Source: Pseudomonadota bacterium (lineage in GTDB: Bacteria; Pseudomonadota; Gammaproteobacteria; Xanthomonadales; Xanthomonadaceae). Taken from it: a stretch of DNA of 64,000 nucleotides. The notes beneath the pieces were generated by a model. The model saw only the letters and a list, made by a program, of their open reading frames with translations. It was not told where the DNA came from and made no database searches. The position numbers were made by a program, and so were the translations under genes. Location of the stretch: NCBI GenBank assembly GCA_023388355.1, contig JAEWGI010000053.1:28080-92079 (forward strand), written 5' to 3'. Below, piece after piece: positions 52,841-64,000 of the stretch (the first letter of the stretch is position 1; each line of letters opens with the position of its first letter).

Positions 52841-53968
52841 TCAGCCGCTGTCGATCCGCCGGAACGGTGAACGCCGCGTCAGCCAGGCGTGGTGGCGGCG
52901 CGTGACCGCCCGCTCTTCGGCGCACCAGGCGTCCAGGGCTTCGCCGAAGCGCGGGTCCACGATGTGGTGCCGGCTGCGCACGAAGCGCGGAAGGAAGCCG
53001 CGCGCGATCTTGTGCTCGCCCTGGGCGCCGGGCTCGAAGGCGTGCAGGCCCTCGCGCAGGCAGTAGTCGATGCCCTGGTAGTAGCAGGTCTCGAAGTGCA
53101 GCCCCGGCAGCGTCGCCGCGGCGCCCCAGTAGCGGCCGTAGAGGGTGTCGGCGTCGCGCAGGCAGAAGGCGCCGGCCACCGGCTCGCCCTCGTGTTCGGC
53201 CAGGATCAGGACCAGCGACCGCGGCATCTCCGCGGCCAGGTGGCGGAAGAACGGAAGGGTCAGCGCCGGTGCGTTGCCGTACTCGGCGAAGGTCTGCAGG
53301 TAGAACCCGTGCATGGTCGCCAGGTCGCGTGCGCTTGCTTCGGCGCCATGCACCACGCGCATGCGCACGCCTGCGCGCGCCACCTTCGCCCGCTCCTGGC
53401 GGATGTTCTTGCGGTGCTTGTGGTCCATCGCCGCGAGGTAGTCGTCGAACGAGCGCCAGCCGGCGTCGTTGCGCCAGTGGTACTGGATGTCCAGACGCAG
53501 CAGCCAGGCCGTGTCGAAATCGCGGTCGGCCGCTTCCCCATGGAAATTGACGTGCGCCGACGAGCAGCCGTGGCTTCGCGCCTGCTCCGCCAGCGCCTCG
53601 GCCAGCGCGCGCCGCAGCGCCGCGGTCGGCGCCAGCAGGCGCGGCCCGGTGACCGGCGAGTAGGGCACCGCGCACAGCAGCTTGGGGAAGTAGTCCAGGC
53701 CATGGCGCGCATAGGCATGCGCCCAGGCGTGGTCGAACACGAACTCGCCGTGGGAGTTGGACTTCAGGTAGGCCGGCGCGGCGGCGAGCAGGCGCCCGCC
53801 GTCCCACAGCCCGAGGTGGTGCGGCGTCCAGCCCCAGTCGGGGCGCAGGCAGCCGTGCGCTTCAAGCCCGTGCAGGAAGGCGTGGGAGACGAACGGGTGT
53901 CCGTCGTGCAGGGCGTCCCAGGCGGCGGCGGGAACCTCGGCCAGTCGCGGGTGTACGCGCAGTTCCAC
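52841..53968 (-). CDS. GNAT/FemAB-like N-acyltransferase (COG3146 type)
   Basis: A 375-residue cytoplasmic protein. Family signatures are PFVSHAFLHGLEAHGCL near the start, HVNFHGE in the middle, and YLAAMDHKHRKNIRQERAKV followed by GRYWGA and LHFETCYYQGIDYCL. The fold is a double GNAT like FemAB/peptidyl transferases, hence the common label of peptidoglycan-type acyltransferase; the real substrate is unknown. It lies 39 bp after trxB and 64 bp before aat, so the four genes trxB-this-aat-infA probably form one transcription unit. Confidence 0.9.
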   Translation of the reverse strand: MELRVHPRLAEVPAAAWDALHDGHPFVSHAFLHGLEAHGCLRPDWGWTPHHLGLWDGGRLLAAAPAYLKSNSHGEFVFDHAWAHAYARHGLDYFPKLLCAVPYSPVTGPRLLAPTAALRRALAEALAEQARSHGCSSAHVNFHGEAADRDFDTAWLLRLDIQYHWRNDAGWRSFDDYLAAMDHKHRKNIRQERAKVARAGVRMRVVHGAEASARDLATMHGFYLQTFAEYGNAPALTLPFFRHLAAEMPRSLVLILAEHEGEPVAGAFCLRDADTLYGRYWGAAATLPGLHFETCYYQGIDYCLREGLHAFEPGAQGEHKIARGFLPRFVRSRHHIVDPRFGEALDAWCAEERAVTRRHHAWLTRRSPFRRIDSG

Positions 53969-54007
53969 GATGCTTGCCCGCCGCGCGGTCCGGGTCCGGG
54001 GACGCGG

Positions 54008-58646
<4,639 letters not shown>

Positions 58647-58774
58647 GGGAAGGCGTCCAGGGTTCTGCGCGCGTCCGCCCCGCGGCGCGGATTGCGTTAA
58701 CCCGGACTGGATGGCGAAGTGCGTGTTCAGCTTGCTCTTTGCAGACTTGCGCCACCCATCCACGAGGACGACCC

Positions 58775-59401
58775 ATGATCCGCACACACCGCTGGCTGCT
58801 CGTCGCCATCGTCGTGCTCTCCGGCGCGGCGCACGCAGGCGCGCGCGAGCAGCTCGACAGCTTCACCCGTGGCCTCAAGGGCCTGGACGGCCAGTTCACC
58901 CAGCAGGTGTTCGACGACAACGGCCGGGTGCGCGAATCGTCCAGCGGCCGGGTGGCGATGTCCGCGCCGCGGCTGTTCCGCTGGGAATACCGCAAGCCGT
59001 ATCCGCAGCTGATCGTGGCCGACGGCAGCACCGTCTGGGTGCACGACCCCGACCTCGAACAGGTCAGCCGCCGGCCGCAGGGCGGGGCCGAGCAGGACAC
59101 CCCGCTGGCCGCGCTGCTTGATCCGGCCCGGCTCGACCGCGACTTCATCGTCGAGGAGGCCGGCCAGGACGAGGGCCTGCAGTGGCTGCTGCTCAAGCCA
59201 CGCCAGGCCGGCGACGAGGCGGCCTTCCAGTCGGCCCGGCTCGGCCTGACCGACCAGGGCCTGGTGCGGATGCGGATCGTCGACTCGCTGGGCCAGCGCA
59301 CCGAACTCCATTTCAGCGACTGGAAGCGCAATCCGGACTTCGCCCGCGACACCTTCACGTTCACCCCGCCTCCGGGAGTCGATGTCGTCGGCGAAGGCTG
59401 A
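58775..59401 (+). CDS. lolA: Outer-membrane lipoprotein carrier protein LolA
   Basis: A 208-residue periplasmic chaperone that shuttles lipoproteins from LolCDE to LolB. The signal peptide (HRWLLVAIVVLSGAAHA) is cleaved near residue 22. Mature signatures: LDSFTRGLKGLDGQFTQQVF, RLFRWEYRKPYPQLIVADG, then VRMRIVDSLGQRTELHFSDW and the final FTFTPPPGVDVV. GAGGA lies about 7 bp before the ATG. It follows ftsK by 128 bp, as in E. coli (ftsK-lolA-rarA). Confidence 0.96.
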   Translation: MIRTHRWLLVAIVVLSGAAHAGAREQLDSFTRGLKGLDGQFTQQVFDDNGRVRESSSGRVAMSAPRLFRWEYRKPYPQLIVADGSTVWVHDPDLEQVSRRPQGGAEQDTPLAALLDPARLDRDFIVEEAGQDEGLQWLLLKPRQAGDEAAFQSARLGLTDQGLVRMRIVDSLGQRTELHFSDWKRNPDFARDTFTFTPPPGVDVVGEG

Positions 59402-59442
59402 CAGCATCGGCGCGCGCAGGCGCTCCACAGGGGAAGTACGCC

Positions 59443-60150
59443 ATGCACGCGCCAGTTCGACCGTTCACGCCGCCCGCCAGGGGCGTCCGGACCCTGCTGC
59501 TGGCCGCCTGCCTGGCCACGGTGCCGGCGCTGGCGCAGTCCGCACCGGTGGCCACGCCGCCGGGGCCGCCGGCGCCGGTCGAGCCGGGCCAGCGCGCCGC
59601 CACCAGCGGCGATGAAACCCTGGACAACGCGGTCGCCGCCGTGGTCGTGGCCGCGCTGGCCGAACAGCTGAATACGGCCACCGTCGCGGTCAGCATCGAG
59701 TCGTTCGAGGTTGCCATCGCAAGCGTGCGCGACCGGAGGGTCAGCGGCCAGGGACGGATGCGCATCGGCGACGATGCGGACTGGATCGGCTTCCGCTACA
59801 GCACGATCTACGACACCACCTTCGGCAGCGCCGGCTACCCGCGGCTGACCATCGGCGGGGTCGCGGTCGGCGAGCGCATGGTGCCCAACGACGCCAGCCT
59901 GGTGCGGCAGCTGGAGGACCGGGTTGCGGTCGAGCTCGACCGCCAGTTCGGCGTTCCCACCGCGCGGCTGCAGCTTGACGACATCAGCACCGTGGAAGGC
60001 GGTCGCCGGCTGCTGCGCATCAGCGCGCAGGGCGTGGCGGATTTCGGCCGCAACGGCAATACGCCGGTGCGGATCGAGGCGCTATACGACCAGGTGGCCG
60101 GCACCTGGCAGCGGGTGAACTACGAGCTCGGGGTTGCGGCGGTGCGGTGA
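59443..60150 (+). CDS. Exported protein of unknown function (235 aa)
   Basis: A signal peptide (RTLLLAACLATVPALAQSAP, cleavage near 32) is followed by a Pro-rich linker (about 33-50). The predicted globular domain contains VVVAALAEQLNTATVAVSIE, then a strand-rich region with SGQGRMRIGDDADWIGFRYS and VRIEALYDQVAGTWQRVNYE. The latter resembles periplasmic domains that bind small ligands, but no family is recognised. AGGGGAAG lies 6 bp before the ATG. It follows lolA by 41 bp and is convergent with the beta-helix gene. Confidence 0.78.
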   Translation: MHAPVRPFTPPARGVRTLLLAACLATVPALAQSAPVATPPGPPAPVEPGQRAATSGDETLDNAVAAVVVAALAEQLNTATVAVSIESFEVAIASVRDRRVSGQGRMRIGDDADWIGFRYSTIYDTTFGSAGYPRLTIGGVAVGERMVPNDASLVRQLEDRVAVELDRQFGVPTARLQLDDISTVEGGRRLLRISAQGVADFGRNGNTPVRIEALYDQVAGTWQRVNYELGVAAVR

Positions 60151-60197
60151 CGGCCGCTGGCCGGGCGCGTGGCGCCCGGCGGTTGCGAGGGTGAGCT

Positions 60198-62279
60198 TCA
60201 GGGTTGGCTGCGATGGGGCTGTCCGTCGTGCCGCAGTTCATCGTCGCGCGCAAGGAATGGCAGCAGCCGCAGCACCAGTGCGCGCAGGCCGGTGGTTGAA
60301 CCGTTGGCGGCGGCTGGTTCCCTGGCGACCGGTGTGGCGACCGGCCCGGCGACGGGCTGGGCCGCAGGCGCAAACGGAGCCGCGACCGCTGCGGCTGCCG
60401 TCGCCGGCCGACTTGCCTGCGCCGCCGCCGCCGGCTGCGCGGGCGCGGAAGCAGCCGATGCGCCCGGCGGCGCCAGCGGCTGGCTGCCGGTGCTGCGGCG
60501 GCGTGGGCCCTGCGCGGGCGTCATGCCATAGCCGGCGCGCAGCCAGTCGTTGATCGTGGCCGCGGTCAGCTTCGGGTTCCAGCTGGCCTTGGACTGCGCG
60601 TACAGCGCCTCCAGCAGTCCATCGAGGCCGTCCAGGCCGAGGGTGGCGGCATAGCCTTCGAGATCGCGCTGCGGGGCGGGGAAGGCGGGTGCGGTGCCGG
60701 TGGCGCCCTGGTCGCCGGTGGCGCTGCGCCACTGGGCGAGGGTGCGCGCGTTGCCGTCGATATGGAACGGCTGGCTGGCGCCGGAAACATAGCGGTTGGT
60801 GCCGCCGAAGGTGAAGCCGCCGCCTTCCAGGCGCACCAGCCGGCTGTCGCTCGGGCTGACGACGGTGTTGTCGCGGAACACCACGCTCGCGCCCTTGCCC
60901 AGCTGCACGCTGGGGGTATTGGTGCCGGTGGAGATGGCCAGGACGTTGTCGCCGATGACCACGTCCTCGAACCGCGTGCCCGCCGAGGTCTTCAGCGCAA
61001 AGGCGTTGGTGATGCCGGTGCGGTTGTGGATGACCAGGTTGCGGGTGGCCTCGCCGCCGCGCCAGTCCGACAGCTCCAGCCCCCAGGACAGCGAACGGTT
61101 GGTCGGCCGGGCGCGGCCGATGTCGGTCATCACGTTGTCGCGGATCACCACGTCCTGGAAGCGGGCCGCGCCGGTCGAGTTGCCGCCGATGCCGATCCCG
61201 ATCTCGCCTTCCAGGTAGAGGTTGTTGTCCATCACCAGGGCGCGCCCGGCGTCGTCCGAATCGCCGGTCCACTTGTTGCCCATCGAGGAGGCGCGCAGGA
61301 ACAGGTTGCGCTGGAAGATCACACCTTTTCCGTAGCTGAAGTAGGTGTTGTGGTTGAACATCGTCGCCTGGCCTTCGGCCTGGTCCATGTTCCCGCGCTG
61401 CTGGGTGCGCCAGCCGTTGTGGTCGAACAGGTTTTCCTGCAGCAGGATCGACGGCTGCACGGGCTGCCCGGCGCCGGTGTGGTACAGGCCCTGCGCGTGG
61501 CCGTCGGTCGAGTAGTTGCCCGAGATGATGCTGCGGCGAATCACGAAGCGGGTGATCGGCGCGGCGCCGTCGCCCACCGAGCCGGTCAGCACGTTGTTGC
61601 GATAGGCGCGGAACACGCAATCCTCGATCAGGATATTCCGGACCTGGCGCGCGTCGGCGGGATTGCGGCTGTACATGCTGATCCCGCTGCTGCCTTCGTA
61701 GCCGGTGAAATGCGGGCCGTCGGTGTCGCGCGTGTGCGCCCAGAAGCGGATGCCGACGATGGCGGCGTTGGTCAGCTGGTAGTTGCCGATGGCCTTGTCG
61801 GTGCCGGTGCGCAGCTCGGGGCGCGCGCCGCTGCCCCAGGACGTGGCGACCGTGCGCTCGGTGGGCGAACGGCCGCGCCTGAGGTCGAGCCGCTCGTTCC
61901 AGACCCGGCCGGCGCGCAGCAGCAGCCAGTCGGGCTGATCCTCGCGGGTCTGGGCATAGGCTGCGGCGATGGTGCGGAAGGCGCGGATGCTGCCGCGCGG
62001 CGACTGCGGGTCCGGGCCGATCTCGGGGTCGGCGGGCAGATACACCTTGCCGTTGGCGTCGTTGCCCTGCTGGGAGTCGACATAGATCAGGCGGCTGTCG
62101 GAGGCGGGGGTCAGCCGGGTCCAGCCGTTGCCGTCCTGGGGCGGCAGCTGGAAGTCGGCGACGGTGATCGGGTCGGCCGCGCGCGCCGTGGCCGGAGCCA
62201 GGGCAAGGGCGAGGGCGAGGCCAAAGCAGAACACGAGGAATGCGCTCGCGCAGGGGGTGGGCAGCTGCCGTCTGGACAT
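60198..62279 (-). CDS. Secreted right-handed beta-helix protein
   Basis: A 693-residue exported protein. The signal peptide is SAFLVFCFGLALALALAPAT plus ARA (cleavage near 34). Residues about 60-560 show parallel beta-helix rungs: repeated strand-turn units such as NAAIVGIRFW, NILIEDCVFRAYRNNVL, FVIRRSIISGN, ILLQENLFDHNG, VIRDNVMTDIG and ASVVFRDNTVV. This fold is shared by polysaccharide lyases, pectate-lyase-like and adhesin proteins; catalytic residues are not identifiable. Residues about 600-665 are an Ala/Pro-rich tail. TTGGAGGAT precedes the ATG. It interrupts the lolA-rarA neighbourhood in the opposite orientation. Confidence 0.85.
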   Translation of the reverse strand: MSRRQLPTPCASAFLVFCFGLALALALAPATARAADPITVADFQLPPQDGNGWTRLTPASDSRLIYVDSQQGNDANGKVYLPADPEIGPDPQSPRGSIRAFRTIAAAYAQTREDQPDWLLLRAGRVWNERLDLRRGRSPTERTVATSWGSGARPELRTGTDKAIGNYQLTNAAIVGIRFWAHTRDTDGPHFTGYEGSSGISMYSRNPADARQVRNILIEDCVFRAYRNNVLTGSVGDGAAPITRFVIRRSIISGNYSTDGHAQGLYHTGAGQPVQPSILLQENLFDHNGWRTQQRGNMDQAEGQATMFNHNTYFSYGKGVIFQRNLFLRASSMGNKWTGDSDDAGRALVMDNNLYLEGEIGIGIGGNSTGAARFQDVVIRDNVMTDIGRARPTNRSLSWGLELSDWRGGEATRNLVIHNRTGITNAFALKTSAGTRFEDVVIGDNVLAISTGTNTPSVQLGKGASVVFRDNTVVSPSDSRLVRLEGGGFTFGGTNRYVSGASQPFHIDGNARTLAQWRSATGDQGATGTAPAFPAPQRDLEGYAATLGLDGLDGLLEALYAQSKASWNPKLTAATINDWLRAGYGMTPAQGPRRRSTGSQPLAPPGASAASAPAQPAAAAQASRPATAAAAVAAPFAPAAQPVAGPVATPVAREPAAANGSTTGLRALVLRLLPFLARDDELRHDGQPHRSQP

Positions 62280-62566
62280 CCAATATCCTCCAATAGACGT
62301 TCGGGTTGTGCGCGCCCCCTGACGCGGTGCCGTCCCGCGCGGTCCGGCGGGGGAGGGCGATCGGAGCCGCGCTTCCCCCCGGATGCTGCTGCGGGCGACC
62401 CGGGAACGTTATCACCTCCACGGCGGGGAGGCATGAGGGCGGACCCCTGGGGCTTTCCCGAGGGGCATCCGGGTGGATGCGGTCGGGGAGCGGTCCAGGC
62501 CCGTCGCACCCGCTGCGCCCGCGACTTGCTATGGTGCCCGGCCCCTCCCGGACACAGTCGCGACCC
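62280..62566. other. Divergent region between the beta-helix gene and rarA
   Basis: A 287-bp gap. TTGCTATGGT at 62526-62535 contains a possible -10 (TATGGT, 62530-62535) for rarA, giving a leader of about 25 nt to the GTG start. AT-richer sequence at 62279-62300 may hold the beta-helix promoter. No other feature is evident. Confidence 0.35.
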
Positions 62567-63922
62567 GTGCCACGCGCCAGGCCTCCTGCGCCGCCCGACA
62601 ATGGCGGCGACCTGCTGAGCGTCGACCACAGCGCGCTCCGGCCGCTGGCCGAGCGCATGCGGCCGCGCACGCTCGATGAAATGGTCGGCCAGCGCCGGCT
62701 GCTGGCACCCGGCTCCGCGCTGCGCCTGGCGATCGAAGCCGGCAGCGTGCACTCGATGGTGTTGTGGGGGCCGCCGGGCTGCGGCAAGACCACCTTGGCG
62801 CTGCTGCTGGCGCAGTACGCCGACGCCGAGTTCCGCTCGGTGTCGGCGGTGCTCTCGGGTCTGCCCGAGGTGCGCCAGGTGCTGGCCGAGGCCGGGCAGC
62901 GCTTTGCCGGCGGACGCCGCACGGTGCTGTTCGTCGACGAGGTGCACCGCTTCAACAAGGCGCAGCAGGATGCGTTCCTGCCGCACATCGAGCGCGGCAC
63001 GATCGTGTTCGTCGGCGCCACGACCGAGAATCCCTCGTTCGAGCTCAACTCCGCGCTGCTCTCGCGCTGCCGGGTGCACGTGATGGAGGCGGTGTCGGCC
63101 GAGGACATCGAGGCGGCGCTGCGGCGCGCGCTGGAGGACGCCGAACGCGGGCTGGGCGGGCGCGGGCTGGAGATCGGGGATGCGCAGCTGCAGCTGATCG
63201 CCACGGCCGCGGACGGTGACGTGCGGCGCGGCCTGACCCTGCTGGAGATCGCGGCCGAGCTGGCCGGTGAGGGCGGGTCGATCGGGCCGGAAGTGCTGGA
63301 ACAGGTCCTGGCCGACCGCACCCGTCGCTTCGACAAGGGCGGCGAACAGTTCTACGACCAGATCTCGGCCCTGCACAAGTCGGTGCGCAGCTCCAACCCC
63401 GACGCAGCCCTGTACTGGCTGGCGCGGATGCTCGACGGCGGCTGCGACCCGGTCTACCTCGCGCGCCGCATGACCCGCATGGCGGTGGAGGACATCGGCC
63501 TGGCCGACCCGCGCGCGCTGCAGATGGCGGTCGACGCCTGGGACACCTTCGACCGCCTCGGCAGCCCGGAGGGCGAGCTGGCGCTGGCGCAGCTGGTGAT
63601 CTACCTGGCCAGCACCGCGAAATCGAACGCCGCATACGTCGCCTTCAAGGCCGCCCGCCGCGATGTCTCCGAGTACGGCACCCAGGACGTGCCGATGCAC
63701 CTGCGCAACGCGCCGACGAAGCTGATGAAGGGGCTGGGGTACTCGAAGGGCTACAAGTACGACCACGATGCGGAGGGCGGGGTGGCCCTGGACCAGACCG
63801 GGTTTCCCGATGCGATGGGCGAGCGGGTGTACTACCGGCCCGTCGAACGCGGGCTGGAATCGAAGCTCAAGGAGAAGCTCGACGCGCTGCGCGCGGCCAG
63901 GGAACGCGGGCGGTCGGGGTGA
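62567..63922 (+). CDS. rarA: Replication-associated recombination protein RarA (MgsA)
   Basis: A 451-residue AAA+ ATPase that acts at stalled replication forks. Walker A is GPPGCGKT (68-75), Walker B is VLFVDEVHRFNKAQQDAF, sensor 1 is GATTENPSFELN, and the C-terminal region has ALYWLARMLDGGCDPVYLAR, DIGLADPRAL and LMKGLGYSKGYKYDHD. The GTG at 62567 (MPRARPPAPPDN) is taken as start because length then matches E. coli (447); ATG 62531 would add 12 residues but overlaps the likely -10. Located after ftsK-lolA with two extra genes intervening. Confidence 0.95.
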   Translation: MPRARPPAPPDNGGDLLSVDHSALRPLAERMRPRTLDEMVGQRRLLAPGSALRLAIEAGSVHSMVLWGPPGCGKTTLALLLAQYADAEFRSVSAVLSGLPEVRQVLAEAGQRFAGGRRTVLFVDEVHRFNKAQQDAFLPHIERGTIVFVGATTENPSFELNSALLSRCRVHVMEAVSAEDIEAALRRALEDAERGLGGRGLEIGDAQLQLIATAADGDVRRGLTLLEIAAELAGEGGSIGPEVLEQVLADRTRRFDKGGEQFYDQISALHKSVRSSNPDAALYWLARMLDGGCDPVYLARRMTRMAVEDIGLADPRALQMAVDAWDTFDRLGSPEGELALAQLVIYLASTAKSNAAYVAFKAARRDVSEYGTQDVPMHLRNAPTKLMKGLGYSKGYKYDHDAEGGVALDQTGFPDAMGERVYYRPVERGLESKLKEKLDALRAARERGRSG

Positions 63923-64000
63923 GATCGGGGCGGCGCCGGCGCGGCACGCGCGCGCGCCGCGATCCGGGCGGCCAGGGCGCGGATCCGGCCTGCGCCGGAT
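63923..64000. other. Sequence after rarA to window end
   Basis: 78 bp of very GC-rich sequence (GGCGCCGGCGCGGCACGCGC and on). No start of a further gene can be supported. In relatives serS often follows rarA, but it is not visible here. Confidence 0.3.

Overview
This 64 kb window is a high-GC chromosomal segment from a gammaproteobacterium of the Xanthomonadaceae (Lysobacteraceae). The case rests on gene content and order: fur-recN-hrcA-grpE-dnaK-dnaJ-dapB-carAB-greA-recJ-prfB-lysS-rpfG-rpfC, then rpfF-rpfB-acnA-acnB (rpfA). The DSF quorum-sensing rpf cluster is diagnostic of this family. rpfH is absent, as in Stenotrophomonas- and Lysobacter-like relatives rather than Xanthomonas itself. No rRNA, tRNA, insertion sequence, prophage or CRISPR array was recognised.

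Layout. 1-169: 3' end of fur. 183-8064 (minus): a three-gene phosphorelay operon, namely a soluble 1812-residue poly-HAMP hybrid kinase, a REC-HK-REC protein and a small degenerate kinase. 8230-9900 (minus): recN. 9901-10305: a duplicated REP-like module. 10306-15299: hrcA-grpE-dnaK-dnaJ heat-shock cluster. 15370-24489: dapB, carAB with a terminator-like hairpin in the carA leader, greA, a COG4255-like gene and recJ. 24461-26704: a divergent acyltransferase / membrane LytTR regulator pair. 26890-29588: prfB (programmed +1 frameshift) and lysS. 29841-36512: rpfG-rpfC convergent with rpfF and rpfB, then a small lipoprotein. 36757-43031: acnA, a VapBC-like toxin-antitoxin pair and acnB. 43165-46551: a DUF3817 protein, a REP pair, and the minus operon secreted protein-nudJ-mnmA-hflD. 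46662-49344: clpS-clpA. 49671-54967 (minus): a DUF885 protein, then infA, aat, a GNAT-like gene and trxB. 55178-63922: ald, ftsK, lolA, a secreted protein, a beta-helix protein (minus) and rarA.

How the genes work together. RpfF makes the diffusible signal, RpfC senses it and represses RpfF, RpfG is the HD-GYP output and RpfB turns over signal or fatty acids. The two aconitases flank a toxin-antitoxin pair. HrcA, GrpE, DnaK and DnaJ form the heat-shock chaperone set. ClpS/ClpA and Aat share the N-end rule pathway; their neighbours infA and trxB form a conserved gammaproteobacterial neighbourhood. FtsK-LolA-RarA is another conserved set, here interrupted by two extra genes.

Less ordinary points: the poly-HAMP array with 276-bp repeats; a kinase remnant that keeps its phospho-acceptor His but has lost ATP-binding residues; a 139-bp duplication of the acnA 3' end; a recurrent -10-like hexamer 6-8 bp before start codons, suggesting leaderless mRNAs; and a promoter-to-terminator unit between trxB and ald that may encode a small RNA or leader.
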